This document shows, piece by piece, positions 58,401 through 63,330 of a stretch of DNA of 64,000 nt. The stretch spans positions 13,087,261 to 13,151,260 of the forward strand of contig CM051034.1 of assembly GCA_027627225.1 (NCBI GenBank), written 5' to 3'. Under the pieces are notes generated by a model, which worked only from the letters and a program-made list of their open reading frames with translations, did no database searches and was not told where the DNA came from. The translations under genes were made by a program, and so were the position numbers. How positions within the stretch are numbered: the first letter of the stretch is position 1; every line of letters starts with the position of its first letter. Source of the stretch: Congeria kusceri (taxonomy: Eukaryota; Mollusca; Bivalvia; Myida; Dreissenidae).

Positions 58401-61340
58401 GTGCCGTCCCAGATAAGCCTGTGCGGAATGCACAGGCTAATATGGACGACACTTTACGCACATGCATTAAGACCGGTTTCCTCACGACGCGTCAAATATA
58501 TTATTGCCAACAAATTTGTTGAAGAGAAACAAAATACCCAGGGGTAAAAACAATTTAAGGTTTAAATGTATGTTTTAAAGTTCCCATTAAATCAAGAAGT
58601 TACCTTTATTGATGCAGATAAAACATTAAAGAAAATACTTGTTAAATACTACAATAACACAGCAAGAATATTTATGCCATCATCGCAAATGCATTGAAAT
58701 TAATCCCCATTGAAGAAACTTCGCTTTATTTAAACAACTGCAGCCAAAAGTGTACTAAGTTCACCTGCATGACATCATTTTATGCTTTTTGCCAAAGTTC
58801 ATGGTTCAAGTTTTCTGAGCCTTGCTAGATAAACTGATATGAATTCAACAGTCACCCAGTATTCTCTATGTGTCACTCTTACCTGATCCTCAAAGCGGTT
58901 GATTCTAGCGAGTGACAGGGTCATCGCTAGGCTGAACGGGGACAGGATCCGGGCCGCACTGCAGTTCTGGTAGCCCTACAACCATAGACTTCCCTCATTA
59001 CTGCTTCTTACACGCTAGTGCTGCAATTATGATCTTGTAATTGTGCACAGAAAATGTCCATAATGCACTTTAGGTCTACCAGCATTGTTACTTCTTTTAC
59101 ATGTTTGTGTCCAATTTAACCCATGCTTTTGGGCAAATGTTATGTTAATGTTTAGTCACAATAAGACCCAAACGTATACTGTATATTCCCTAATTAACGC
59201 CCCCATCCCCCCCCGCTATTTTATTTTCCAATCTTTCAATGAAATGTCTTCAAAATGAGCTACTAGTATTAGTTGTCAAATGATGAACATATTTTACAAT
59301 TTTTTTTGAGCAGCATTGTTTAGTTGATATACAGTCAAATAATATGTTTTCTATATACTAGAATGTGTGACAGAACATCAAGAACTTGACTCGTATTAAA
59401 CGCCCGTTTATTAGGGAATATACGGTTTATTGTAAAAACAATGATAAATGCTGGTGTTGTTGCAGTGATAAACTGAGCAGACACTGTTAGAAAACCGATG
59501 AAATGAATGCTCCATCTCTAGACAGAGAGGTAAATACCTTCAGACATTTGATGAATTCCCTGCCCAGATCCTGATGTTCCTTCACTGCCAGGCTTATGTG
59601 AAGAATAACCGTTCCCTCTGTCATTCTCAAGGACTCGACATTGTCACTGCTAGTTTCCAGCAAGTCCTCACTGAAACATAGCACAACTGACGATACGCTA
59701 TGGGATTTATAACTGCGCCTACTTATGTTAAAGCCCGTCAAACACCGTTGAGCGTGTACGAATATCTTTACAAGACAGGTCCGTCAAACAATCAAGTCCT
59801 AGCTCTTTGAAAGGCTAAACCCTGTGTCAATCAAATCTCGTTGTAAGGTCAATTGACAGGTAAGGCCAATCGTAAAGAATTGTTTGTTGCTATTGCCTAC
59901 CCAAGGTTGCTGGTAATGGGTAGGTAGGTAGGATATTTTTTTCTTTGAAAAAAAAAAGCAAATTTATTAATGATCCATTTAGCGACAAAATATAGCATAT
60001 AACACAGACATTGCATTAATATTATAATCAAGTGTTGGTTGATATAACAAGAGCTTGCTAACAATCATTTTTAATTAGACAAAAACATGCTGACAAACAG
60101 TCCATTGTTTTCACAAGTTTGATAAAACATGCTTAGAATTGCATTTTGATATAGCCTATCAAAAGGGTCTAACTGATACAGTTTATTTATTAACCCAATG
60201 GAAAACGGCCGAAATGAAAGAAGAGCAAGCTTTTATTTAACCCAAAGAAAAAATAGAATATTCGGAATAAAAAACTGGTTTCATTTAACGAAGAAAAAAC
60301 TTAGAGTCCGGACTTTTTCGTCGGTAGGTAGGCAATGGCAAAAGTTAATTTTAATGTTCGCCTAAAGCTGATCGTTATAAATTCAAAATATTTTCAAATC
60401 CATACATTAAACAGGTACAGATGAATTTAGAAATCATCGGCTTGCTTACTTTAAAATTCTTAGTATGTTGAAGTCAACTTCAATGCAACAAAGTTCAGGC
60501 AAACTGACCTGATAATAACTCTTTCTGGATTTTAGGATGGCCACTAGTGATGCACAATTTTTTTTCCATTTCTGGTAGGAAAACCAGGAACAAACCCAAG
60601 GACAAGCTTTGCCCATTCTTTTCTGTTTCAACCTTGGTATGCAATCAGTAATGCTTAAGATAATTGATCCATGTACATAGGGAGAGATCTAGGATCAGAA
60701 AAGATACAGAGTGCTGCTAAAAAAGGAGCAGGGTGGAAAGGCAGACCAGCTCTATGACATTATCTAATAATTTGCTAAATCCAAGGTTTTTATGAGTCTA
60801 ATGCTTATAATTAAAGTTTTAAAAAATAGTCTATTCATTGACATTAAATCGTTACAAAAATATAAAGAATTTCAAAAGATATTCAAAATTTCTGTGTTGG
60901 CAGGCCCAGGGGGGCAGCAGGGGGGAACCAAAAAGGAGCAGGGCGCAACACCCTGCTATTTTGCTCTAGATCTTTCCCTAATGTACAACTCACACATTTT
61001 TTAAGATCATCAAGTACTGTAAAACCTGTGAAAAACTGAACAGCATCGCGACTGGGCCAATATTTCGCTTTATAAAGGGTTTCAGTTTTCCCAGGTTATT
61101 GGTTTAAATGGCGTTCTGTTTATTCAAGTTTTTTTGTGTGCACAGAATAAGAAGGATGAAAATCAGGACCAAAACAACCATTGGTTTAGAATGGGATCTG
61201 GTTTTGGTTTGGACAGGATTCACTGTATTCCAATCAGTCTCTCTCCTCTACCTGCATTCCATTTCTTCCGCTGGTTTTTGTTTGCTGTCCTGTTCTGAGA
61301 AGAAGCTGATGATTCCTTCCAGTACCAGCTTCTTGTGGCC
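22274..61340 (-). CDS. FANCI (Fanconi anaemia group I), 25 exons, N-terminus off window
   Basis: FANCI pairs with FANCD2 to form the nuclear ID2 clamp at interstrand crosslinks and stalled forks. It is ubiquitinated by the FANCL/UBE2T core complex and phosphorylated by ATR. The 25 exons (listed separately, 61340 down to 22274) give 1150 residues that align without gaps in order to human FANCI from about residue 225 to the end. Hallmarks: [60 protein letters not shown], the ubiquitin-acceptor motif DSRKIGASG, three SQ sites just after it, [85 protein letters not shown] and a basic C-terminus. Total exon length 3453 nt is a multiple of three and every junction phase fits. The first ~225 residues and the promoter are not in the window. 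Confidence 0.96.
22481..22559. repeat. Inverted repeat in FANCI last intron
   Basis: The arms TCAAGGGTTGAGCATGAAAC and its imperfect complement, ending GCTCAACCCTTGA, flank a short loop. Part of a related arm (AGATACAACAGATTCACAAT, then CAACCCTCGAT) occurs near 41400-41490, so this is probably a small MITE. Confidence 0.6.
22988..23062. repeat. Palindromic MITE-like element, copy 5 (fragment)
   Basis: Right terminal 75 bp only, from GGACTGCACAGGCTAATCC to the end CACGAAACGCCTAAT. Confidence 0.75.
23341..23432 (-). repeat. Diverged copy of FANCI exon 24 donor junction
   Basis: CTCATTATTGCGAGT followed by ..CAT.GCCTGGGCC matches the + strand of the FANCI exon end at 24315-24355. Flanking intronic sequence (ATGTTT...AACAGCAAGA) also resembles that at 24270-24310. 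On the - strand the copy keeps CGCAATAATGAG followed by AAGGTTTTG. About 0.9 kb downstream of the true donor; not evidently used. Confidence 0.5.
23550..23795 (+). repeat. tRNA-Asp-like SINE, copy 2
   Basis: Same head and body as 17863-18152, with GGCTAGCTCAGTTGTTAGAG, B box GAGTTCGAACCCC and the GAAAAGTGTGAGTAGGTTAA tail. It ends earlier than copy 1. Confidence 0.85.
23904..24169. repeat. Palindromic MITE-like element, copy 6
   Basis: Full-length copy with both termini (GAGGCGCGTCGTGGG and CCCACGCCACGCG) and both internal palindromes. A 5-bp GCCGA insertion lies in the middle segment. Confidence 0.88.
24315..24446 (-). CDS. FANCI exon 24
   Basis: The acceptor is CTGTGTCTGCAG; 132 nt, phase 0 to 0. 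It encodes [20 protein letters not shown], then [16 protein letters not shown]. The donor is AATGAG/GTTTTTTTTTT, which lacks the usual purine-rich +3 to +6. It was chosen because it joins in frame to the last exon. Confidence 0.9.
24478..24598. repeat. Palindromic MITE-like element, copy 7 (internal deletion)
   Basis: A 121-bp copy with both termini and only one palindromic centre (GTCCAGCACAGGCTTATCC). It starts about 30 nt upstream (in FANCI sense) of the acceptor of exon 24. Confidence 0.85.
24599..25497 (-). other. FANCI intron 23/24, unique part
   Basis: AT-rich, no repeat family or exon recognised; it borders the junction array at 25498. Confidence 0.5.
25498..26384 (-). repeat. 59-bp array derived from FANCI exon 23 donor junction
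   Basis: About 15 tandem units of 59 bp. On the - strand each holds the last 39 coding bases of the exon ending at 26340 (encoding [13 protein letters not shown]), the GT donor and about 20 nt of intron. The unit nearest the exon is the exon's own end. Copies read GTAGGTATAG at the donor where the true site reads GTAGATATAG. In most copies the base triplet before the coding part is CAG, so the 39 nt are bounded by AG and GT. One unit (near 26064) has a 1-bp insertion. Confidence 0.93.
26340..26435 (-). CDS. FANCI exon 23
   Basis: The acceptor is GTTTGTAG and the donor TCAAAG/GTAGAT; 96 nt, phase 0 to 0. It encodes [20 protein letters not shown] and ends LTKKSK, closely matching the human segment [20 protein letters not shown]. 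Confidence 0.94.
26436..27004 (-). other. FANCI intron 22/23, unique part
   Basis: No exon or classified repeat recognised. A short TATATATATA tract lies near 26505. Confidence 0.45.
27005..27322 (-). repeat. tRNA-Asp-like SINE, copy 3
   Basis: Reverse-oriented copy of the 17863 SINE. The head is at 27322 (TAGCTCAGTTGGTAGAGCGC on the - strand) and the body and tail run to an (AAAC)n stretch near 27030. It ends about 50 nt from the donor of FANCI exon 22. Confidence 0.85.
27374..27463 (-). CDS. FANCI exon 22
   Basis: Exon of 90 nt, phase 0 to 0, encoding a lysine-rich linker ([20 protein letters not shown]). The human protein has a similarly placed, poorly conserved KSLNYTGEKKEKP linker. The acceptor TTCTGTATGAAG is pyrimidine-poor, so the exact start is a little less certain. 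Confidence 0.8.
27464..29281 (-). other. FANCI intron 21/22, unique part
   Basis: No exon recognised. A short palindromic segment around GGGAGAAGTGACTTCTCCCT near 28840-28925 may be the end of a hAT-like element (GAGCCCTG terminus). The rest is AT-rich. Confidence 0.4.
29282..30300 (+). repeat. Pearl/Helentron-like element A
   Basis: The left end is AACAAGGCAGTCCAAAGGAC. The core is about five units of roughly 160 bp with GAGCCAAGTTTCATGAAAAT, AGATATGGAGCGGACACGAA and AAGTGTGACCTTGACCTTGA. A GGACGGACGG tract follows, then the terminal hairpin CTCCCGCTTCGCGGCGGGGG and ATTAATAA. The same element lies at 41826-42992. No ORF. Confidence 0.85.
30621..30737 (-). CDS. FANCI exon 21
   Basis: The acceptor is TTGTTTTCAG and the donor ATCCAG/GTCTTAAC; 117 nt, phase 0 to 0. 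It encodes [20 protein letters not shown] and AFITYIQ, very close to human [20 protein letters not shown]. Confidence 0.95.
31326..31352 (+). other. G-rich tract (possible G-quadruplex)
   Basis: A run of about 15 G, TTGGC and a further run of 7 G, lying 75 nt downstream of the FANCI exon 20 donor on the opposite strand; the pre-mRNA would carry the C-rich strand. Confidence 0.6.
31427..31611 (-). CDS. FANCI exon 20
   Basis: The acceptor is ATCATTCAG and the donor AAATAT/GTAAGT; 185 nt, phase 1 to 0. It encodes [16 protein letters not shown], then [20 protein letters not shown] and the NLTSLVKY end. Confidence 0.95.
31928..32842 (+). repeat. Pearl/Helentron-like element with 140-bp core
   Basis: About five units of roughly 140-150 bp containing GGGGCCATAACTCTGTCAAA and TTTAGTGGTTTGTAACCAAC. 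It ends with ACCAACAGACCGACAAG, then ATACCCCCCCCCTAAAC and GTGGGGGCATAATTA. Its end lies 83 nt from FANCI exon 19. Confidence 0.75.
32925..33093 (-). CDS. FANCI exon 19
   Basis: The acceptor is TTATAGGAG and the donor GACTG/GTTGGT; 169 nt, phase 0 to 1. It encodes [20 protein letters not shown] and [14 protein letters not shown], matching human [20 protein letters not shown]. Confidence 0.94.
33411..33671. repeat. Palindromic MITE-like element, copy 8
   Basis: Full-length copy. The left terminus is GAAGCGTGTAGTGGG, the right ACAACACGCCTCAT, and both palindromic centres are diverged. Confidence 0.85.
33742..33869 (-). CDS. FANCI exon 18
   Basis: The acceptor is TTCTTCCAG and the donor GACACC/GTATGT; 128 nt, phase 1 to 0. 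It encodes [20 protein letters not shown] and DIDT, close to human [20 protein letters not shown]. Confidence 0.95.
34206..34374 (-). CDS. FANCI exon 17
   Basis: The acceptor is GTCGTTACAG and the donor ACGATTG/GTACGA; 169 nt, phase 0 to 1. It encodes [20 protein letters not shown] and [18 protein letters not shown], aligning with human [20 protein letters not shown]. Confidence 0.93.
34668..34735 (-). CDS. FANCI exon 16
   Basis: The acceptor is TGTACTGCAG and the donor ATGCAG/GTATCA; only 68 nt, phase 1 to 0. It encodes [20 protein letters not shown], the poorly conserved acidic linker before the RxLLNLLSS segment. Confidence 0.88.
35028..35188 (-). CDS. FANCI exon 15
   Basis: The acceptor is TAATTTCCAG and the donor GGTTTAG/GTAATT; 161 nt, phase 2 to 1. 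It encodes [10 protein letters not shown], then [20 protein letters not shown] and [12 protein letters not shown]. Confidence 0.92.
35606..35782 (-). CDS. FANCI exon 14
   Basis: The acceptor is AAATATTTCAG and the donor GCCAG/GTACAT; 177 nt, phase 2 to 2. It encodes [20 protein letters not shown] and [15 protein letters not shown], matching human LSVLRSSNEFMRYAVNVALQ and EKIFQNLCDITR. Confidence 0.95.
35895..36800. repeat. 54-bp minisatellite
   Basis: About 16 units of 54 bp based on AATAAGCCTGAGGATTTTAA followed by TGTTTGTCCTAGGAATTCAA. Variants alternate (CCTGAGG/CCTCAGG, AATTC/AATTG) in blocks of a few units, hinting at higher-order duplication. Intronic to FANCI; unlike other arrays here, I see no match to an exon edge. 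Confidence 0.9.
37073..37120 (-). other. In-frame partial copy of FANCI exon 13 end (possible cassette exon)
   Basis: A second copy of the last ~50 nt of the exon ending at 38640, 1.5 kb downstream. It ends TTGTTCAG/GTAAAAAC and encodes [15 protein letters not shown] against [15 protein letters not shown] in the exon; four of six base changes are synonymous. Preceded by ATAAAGAG, which supplies an AG. From that AG it is 48 nt long and phase 2 to 2, so either inclusion after exon 13 or replacement of it would keep the frame. The pyrimidine tract is weak and no expression evidence is available. Confidence 0.5.
37130..37765 (-). other. FANCI intron 13/14, unique part
   Basis: AT-rich sequence with no recognisable element between the exon-13-end copy and the SINE at 37768. 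Confidence 0.45.
37768..38058 (+). repeat. tRNA-derived SINE (second copy of 11796 family)
   Basis: The head contains TGGTCTAGTTGTAACACACT, followed by body segments CATGAGACGTTAAACCGA, GGGCACTAAAAGACCCAGGG and ACTAACAAGTCTTCTGGGGG. Diverged from the 11796 copy. Confidence 0.8.
38640..38813 (-). CDS. FANCI exon 13
   Basis: The acceptor is GTACTCCAG and the donor TTGAG/GTAAAA; 174 nt, phase 2 to 2. It encodes [20 protein letters not shown], an Ala/Lys-rich linker and [16 protein letters not shown], matching human [20 protein letters not shown] and LLSMKFVSSLLTALF. Confidence 0.95.
39521..39642 (-). CDS. FANCI exon 12
   Basis: The acceptor is TTATTTCAAG and the donor CTAGA/GTAAGT; 122 nt, phase 0 to 2. 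It encodes [20 protein letters not shown] and [15 protein letters not shown], matching human [20 protein letters not shown]. Confidence 0.95.
39660..39728. repeat. Palindromic MITE-like element, copy 9 (left end only)
   Basis: Left terminus GAGGCGTGTTGTGGG to the first palindrome half (GGATCAGCCTGTGCAGT), then truncated where the pearl-like element begins. Its terminus lies 17 nt upstream (FANCI sense) of the exon 12 acceptor. Confidence 0.8.
39731..40618 (+). repeat. Pearl/Helentron-like element with 175-bp core
   Basis: About five units with ACTGCACCAAAATACCCAGG, TGCACAAGTTCACATGCTGA and AATATGTTTATAAAGTTTCA. A GGACGGACTGACGGACGG tract and the terminal hairpin CCCCCCTCTAAAGGGGGGCA follow. 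A perfect 19-bp inverted repeat with a 4-nt loop sits at 39836-39877. It ends about 33 nt from the FANCI exon 11 donor. Confidence 0.8.
40651..40836 (-). CDS. FANCI exon 11
   Basis: The acceptor is GCATTTTCAG and the donor GAGTTG/GTAGGA; 186 nt, phase 0 to 0. It encodes [15 protein letters not shown], an acidic loop ([10 protein letters not shown]) and [19 protein letters not shown], matching human LLCCIQHCLAWYK, the EEEEEEEE loop and SITNRMIKSELEDFELD. Confidence 0.95.
40922..40980 (-). repeat. Copy of FANCI exon 11 acceptor junction
   Basis: About 90 nt upstream of the true acceptor. It keeps CCTTTCAG/GCTCA and the later TGCTGTGTTAAGCAGTGCCT, but has an inserted TAGATAG and therefore stops. 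The true exon reads TGCTGTGTTCAGCAGTGCCT. Confidence 0.75.
41826..42992 (+). repeat. Pearl/Helentron-like element B
   Basis: The same element as 29282-30300, with one or two more core units. It has left end AACAAGGCAGTCTAAAGGAC, core units with TTCAAGTGTGACCTTGACCT, and the terminal hairpin CTCCCGCTTCGCGGCGGGGG followed by ATTAATAA. It ends 28 nt from the FANCI exon 10 donor. Confidence 0.85.
43021..43191 (-). CDS. FANCI exon 10
   Basis: The acceptor is ATATATTTCAG and the donor CCTCTT/GTATGC; 171 nt, phase 0 to 0. It encodes [20 protein letters not shown], then [18 protein letters not shown] and [11 protein letters not shown], matching human [20 protein letters not shown]. Its first codons recur in the adjoining array. 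Confidence 0.95.
43192..45655 (-). repeat. 30-bp array derived from FANCI exon 10 acceptor
   Basis: About 31 units of 30 bp in two blocks (43192-43590 and 45100-45655) split by an inserted transposon. Read on the - strand, a typical unit is ATATTTCAG followed by GGGCTTACTGATGTTCTTGA, that is the exon's acceptor plus its first ~19 coding bases (GLTDVLD). Many units keep TTTCAG; others read TTTCTGG or TTATTGG. In the distal block units are arranged as 90-bp trimers. The first two steps (acceptors at 43221 and 43251) are in frame with the exon and would add 10 residues each. Confidence 0.93.
43591..45099. mobile_element. DNA transposon with TA target duplication, inside the array
   Basis: 1509 bp. 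The left end is CTGCGGAATGACTTGAAATC and the right end complements CTGTGGAATCACTAATTTTC. Flanked by TA on both sides; removing the insert plus one TA restores the array's CAGAAATATATCAAG. It carries TTCGCG-rich subterminal repeats. No transposase ORF was seen. It contains sequence shared with 51930-52140 and a CGGATCTGCAGTG end near 44792-44804, so a second element is nested or it is a composite. TA duplication suggests the Tc1/mariner/pogo group. Confidence 0.8.
46344..46414 (+). repeat. tRNA-like sequence
   Basis: It contains A-box-like TGGCTCAGTGGTTAAGGCG and B-box-like GGTGCGAACCCC and ends CAGTGTGACCA, like a tRNA 3' end. The 5' acceptor strand (ATCAAAA) does not pair with TGTGACC, and the anticodon arm is irregular, so it is probably a tRNA pseudogene or SINE head. 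Confidence 0.55.
46585..46707 (-). CDS. FANCI exon 9
   Basis: The acceptor is GATTAACAG and the donor TATCAG/GTTTGA; 123 nt, phase 0 to 0. It encodes [20 protein letters not shown] and [17 protein letters not shown], matching human [20 protein letters not shown]. Confidence 0.95.
46812..47672 (+). repeat. Pearl/Helentron-like element with 165-bp core
   Basis: About four units with CCATATGCAATCCCAAGCGA, GGTATCTATGTATGAAGTTT and TCTCAAGTTATTGAGCGGAA. A CCGACCGACGGACGGACTG tract follows and the end reads ATACCCCCACTTCTTTGAAG then GGGGGGCATAATT. The same core type fills 53694-55388. Confidence 0.8.
48076..48193 (-). CDS. FANCI exon 8, ubiquitination and SQ cluster
   Basis: The acceptor is GCATTTCAG and the donor AGTCAG/GTGCGA; 118 nt, phase 2 to 0. 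It encodes [20 protein letters not shown], where the Lys codon 48175-48177 aligns with human K523, the monoubiquitination site in DARKSAVAG. It then encodes [13 protein letters not shown] with SQ sites at 48106-48111, 48097-48102 and 48076-48081, aligning with human S556, S559 and S565, phosphorylated by ATR. Confidence 0.95.
48285..48540 (-). repeat. Two copies of FANCI exon 8 acceptor junction
   Basis: Copy 1 (about 48293-48357) keeps ATGCATTTCAG/ACATCTGGACTCAC and ATCAGAAATCCAC on the + strand, with an early stop. Copy 2 (about 48475-48535) is more decayed (AAGATCACCAAAAATCC, then AGAGTCTTGCATTCTG). Both lie 0.1-0.35 kb upstream of the true acceptor. Confidence 0.7.
48759..48960 (-). CDS. 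FANCI exon 7
   Basis: The acceptor is ATGTTTCCAG and the donor TCGAG/GTAAAA; 202 nt, phase 1 to 2. It encodes [20 protein letters not shown], then [20 protein letters not shown] and MFSR, close to human [20 protein letters not shown]. Confidence 0.96.
49141..49695. mobile_element. Non-autonomous DNA transposon, CAGGGAT ends
   Basis: 555 bp with terminal inverted repeats CAGGGATCGAAATTAAC and, on the complement of the right end, CAGGGATGGAATCTAAC. GGTTGCCC motifs lie near both ends. Flanked by direct TACAA (49136-49140, 49696-49700). The CAGGG terminus suggests hAT, but a 5-bp rather than 8-bp duplication is unusual. No transposase is present. Confidence 0.7.
49777..49970. repeat. Palindromic MITE-like element, copy 10 (truncated right)
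   Basis: Left terminus GAGGCGCGTCGTGGG through the first palindrome and the middle segment, ending inside the second palindrome at CCTGTGCGGACA. Confidence 0.85.
50517..50604 (-). CDS. FANCI exon 6
   Basis: The acceptor is TGTTATCAAG and the donor TTCTGG/GTACGT; 88 nt, phase 0 to 1. It encodes [20 protein letters not shown] and TTPVNHFL, matching human [20 protein letters not shown]. Confidence 0.95.
50605..51440 (-). other. FANCI intron 5/6, proximal part
   Basis: Holds one MITE (50721-50965) and otherwise AT-rich unique sequence; no exon. Confidence 0.5.
50721..50965. repeat. MITE with CTGCGGTATTGGCAC arms
   Basis: The left arm reads ATATCCTTCTC...ATTAAACGCTGCGGTATTGG. The right arm is its complement, GCCAATACCGCAGCATTTAA then CGAGAAGGGTAT. 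The interior is rich in GTGCATTTTATG-type sequence. About 245 bp. Confidence 0.75.
51447..52453. mobile_element. Pogo/Tigger-like non-autonomous element
   Basis: 1007 bp flanked by TA. The ends are CTCTGCAGATCCGTTA and the complement of TAACGGATCTGCAGTG, with subterminal ATCGCGATCCG and GGACCCCGCGAATCGC palindromic motifs like those of pogo/Tigger termini. The interior (51930-52140) is shared with 44290-44510 and 62880-63080. No transposase ORF. Confidence 0.75.
52456..53690 (-). other. FANCI intron 5/6, middle part
   Basis: AT-rich unique-looking sequence; no exon, RNA gene or known repeat recognised. Confidence 0.45.
53694..55388 (+). repeat. Pearl-like satellite-bearing element running to exon 5
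   Basis: The left end is ACAAGAGTGCCATTGTCACA. About seven units of roughly 165 bp of the type at 46812 follow, then about three units of a second type with GAAAATCCATCCATGCTGGA and GACCTTGGACCTGG. The last unit (GACCTGGTTCT) runs directly into the FANCI exon 5 donor sequence, so the intronic side of that donor is repeat-derived. Confidence 0.78.
55391..55565 (-). CDS. FANCI exon 5
   Basis: The acceptor is ATATCTTGCAG and the donor TTCAAG/GTAAAA; 175 nt, phase 2 to 0. It encodes [20 protein letters not shown] and [10 protein letters not shown], then [16 protein letters not shown], matching human [20 protein letters not shown] and HACKLGANILLETFK. Confidence 0.96.
55648..56442 (+). repeat. 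Pearl/Helentron-like element, GCCGGGGGCATA family
   Basis: It begins TGTCCCCGGTTAGTGCTGG. Four to five units follow with AGTGAGGTTGGGTGATATGG, ATGGTCATAAGCAACAACTG and AAATCTAGTTAACCAAGAAA, then CAGACAGACGGACAGGAC and the terminal hairpin CCGGCATCAAGATGCCGGGG. Opposite orientation to 5850-6282. Confidence 0.8.
56610..56746 (-). CDS. FANCI exon 4
   Basis: The acceptor is GTTTTTGCAG and the donor AACAG/GTAGGG; 137 nt, phase 0 to 2. It encodes [20 protein letters not shown] and [11 protein letters not shown], matching human [20 protein letters not shown]. Confidence 0.94.
56796..57033. repeat. Palindromic MITE-like element, copy 11
   Basis: Nearly full length; the right internal palindrome is partly deleted. 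It ends CCCACGACGCGCCTCA. It lies 50 nt upstream (FANCI sense) of exon 4. Confidence 0.87.
57291..57755. mobile_element. Non-autonomous hAT-like element with 6-bp duplication
   Basis: 465 bp with 13-bp perfect terminal inverted repeats CAGGCTGTCAACC, flanked on both sides by AAGTGA (57285-57290, 57756-57761). Many AATATAGGAA repeats lie near both ends. CAGG...CCTG ends suggest hAT; a 6-bp duplication is atypical. Confidence 0.78.
57756..58235 (-). other. FANCI intron 3/4, unique part
   Basis: No exon recognised. It contains an inverted GTCGCC/GGCGAC pair near 58024-58040 and otherwise AT-rich sequence. Confidence 0.4.
58236..58495. repeat. Palindromic MITE-like element, copy 12
   Basis: Full length, with ends GAGGGGCGTCGTGGG and CTCACGACGCGTCA and both internal palindromes mildly diverged. 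Confidence 0.87.
58883..58975 (-). CDS. FANCI exon 3
   Basis: The acceptor is ATGGTTGTAG and the donor GATCAG/GTAAGA; 93 nt, phase 0 to 0. It encodes [20 protein letters not shown] and [11 protein letters not shown], matching human [20 protein letters not shown]. Confidence 0.94.
59178..59426. repeat. MITE with GTATATTCCCTAATNAACG ends
   Basis: About 250 bp. The left end is ACTGTATATTCCCTAATTAA and the right end complements ACCGTATATTCCCTAATAAA. Non-coding; the interior is AT-rich. Confidence 0.7.
59538..59670 (-). CDS. FANCI exon 2 (in window)
   Basis: The acceptor is TGTTTCAG and the donor CTGAAG/GTATTT; 133 nt, phase 2 to 0. It encodes [20 protein letters not shown] and [19 protein letters not shown], matching human [20 protein letters not shown]. 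Confidence 0.96.
59671..61251 (-). other. FANCI intron 1/2
   Basis: AT-rich; no repeat family, exon or RNA gene recognised. Confidence 0.5.
61252..61340 (-). CDS. FANCI exon 1 (in window)
   Basis: The acceptor is TTTTTTCATCAG and the donor ATGCAG/GTAGAG; 89 nt, phase 0 to 2. It encodes [20 protein letters not shown], matching human [20 protein letters not shown] (about residue 230). It begins in phase 0 after an acceptor, so earlier exons must exist to the right of the window. Confidence 0.93.
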
Positions 61341-61782
61341 CTGATGAAAAAAAGGTAACATGTTGTATTAAATACTTTTAATCAAGCCAAAATTTCATGC
61401 ATAGTACAGTTCTTCTATTAATTTGCTTTTTTTTCTTGCTTTAGCCCTGGCTTCATAAAATTCATCTGTATTATCTCTATCCAAAAGTTTACATTCAAAG
61501 ATCAAGCTTAGTAGAAATATTTTCATCTGGAACTATGTGCCAAGTGAACTAGACAGCATTTTTTCATATTTTTATTTCAATATAATATACTAACCCATCA
61601 AAACACTCATTATAGCTCAGATTAATTAACCTGACAATGACCATTATGCATGAATATATAACAATTCAGTTACCAAGAATGAATTAGTTTCCATACTGGA
61701 ATCTAGTTAAATAGATGTAAGAGTATTCCATCAAAAGTACTGTTATGGTACTCGCACGTGGGTGAAAAATGAGCACAAATAA

Positions 61783-62245
61783 GATTCTGTTGGTGGTGCT
61801 GGATAGCCCATTTCTTAGTCCAAATTAGATCAAGGTCACCGTGAGGTTGGGTGATATGGGTGGATAAGGGATGGTCATAAGTAACAACTGTGTAAATATT
61901 TAAGTGTTGTAAGCGGTGTTGGTGCTAGATGAAACGGTAAAATCTAGTTAACCAAGAAATGGCATTTTTGATTTTTTTTTGTCCAAATTAGGTCAAGGTC
62001 AAAGTGAGGTTGGGTGATATGTTCGGATTGGGGATGGTCATAAGCAACAACTGTGTAAGTATCCATGTGTTGAAGCAAGCGGTGTTGGCGCTGGACGAAA
62101 TGGTAAAATCTAGTTAACCAAGAAACAGCCCATTTGAATTATTCTAAGGGCAAATTAGGTCAAGGTCAAAGTGAGGTTGGTGATATGGGTGGATAGGGAA
62201 TGGTCATAAGCAACAACTGTTTAAGTATCCAAGTGTTGTACAGGG
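61783..62245 (+). repeat. Pearl-like element fragment, GCCGGGGGCATA family
   Basis: Three core units with GTGAGGTTGGGTGATATG and ATGGTCATAAGCAACAACTG, related to 55648-56442. Truncated on the right, where it meets ACAGGGCTTTCC. Confidence 0.75.
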
Positions 62246-62389
62246 CTTTCCTTTGACTTTGAATTTCAAGGGTAAATGACTCTTGGGGTCAAATTTTCAA
62301 GAGTCAAAATCAAATTCGCCAAGAGTCAGATATAAACCCTCAAGAGTCGATGATTTGTAGGTAGTTTCCATTCGTTTTCCTTCTTTTTA

Positions 62390-62670
62390 TTATTATTTGT
62401 ATTACTGTATTAATTATATTATAATTTAATAATATTATTTAAATTTATTAATTATTATTTTTTATTAACTTATTATTTTCTTTTTAATTTATTTAATTTT
62501 AGTTTCTTCTTCATATTATTATTATATAATTATTACTATTAGATCCAGTATTATTATTATTAGATCTATTATTATTATTATTAGATCTATTATTATTATA
62601 ACTCGATCTATTATTATTATTATTTATTATTATTATTTATTATTATTATTATCATTATTAAGATGATTTT
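62390..62670. repeat. ATT/TTA low-complexity tract
   Basis: Long runs of TTATTATTATT interrupted by regularly spaced AGATCTATTATTATT motifs; a microsatellite with an embedded higher-order pattern. Confidence 0.85.
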
Positions 62671-62869
62671 AGCATATTCTTGGCATACTAAAAATACCAA
62701 TGATTTTTTTTTTTAGAAATCGCATATCATGTACAACAATAAAACGTAGGCTTTACTTCCCAAAAAAATATGCGTAGTTACGGTCCGCAAATATTGTTTC
62801 ACTGTTAAAAAGTTTAATTAATACACTGCAATAAAATAGTTATTCAAATTCTTCAGATCGCAAAGTTTT

Positions 62870-63330
62870 TGCACTACGAAAGTTTTATACAAAAAGAAAA
62901 GATTTCAAAGTTCTTGCACTACCAATTTTTTATTCCTCCATGACATGTATATATTTGGTAAAGCACATGGTCGATACATGCACGCTTTCCATGCGTGGAA
63001 CATGACGTCGCTTGTGTCAGCATAACTTTTGCGCGCTTGTCTAGTAAACAAAGGATTTACATGAAATTCTCAGACTATTAAAAATGTGTTTATGACACTC
63101 AAACACTAAAATTGGATGGTGGATATTTCGGATATAAGACATTTTACATAAGTCAGAATTTTTGTTGAAATCGGATTCCAAATCTTGGAAATATATTAAT
63201 AATTTTACCCAAAATATAAAGGAAAGTAATTTAAAACAATGCCTTTATATTGAGGAATGTGGATATTATCAACAACGGAAGCGGTGAGTAAATTGTGTTT
63301 TAAATGGTCGGGAATAAACATACTCTAACG
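62870..63330. repeat. Third copy of the 51930-52140 interior sequence
   Basis: It shares ACGAAAGTTTTATACAAAAA, then CACGCTTTCCATGCG, TTTGCGCGCTTGTCTAG and ACAAAGGATTTACATGAAAT with 44290-44510 and 51930-52140. The ends were not identified; more diverged than the other two. Confidence 0.6.

Noticed and set aside
22274..61340. FANCD2 instead of FANCI
   Set aside because: FANCD2 is a distant paralogue, but the order and identity of segments such as LIFAIEQYE and LRDLAQDIH match FANCI specifically.
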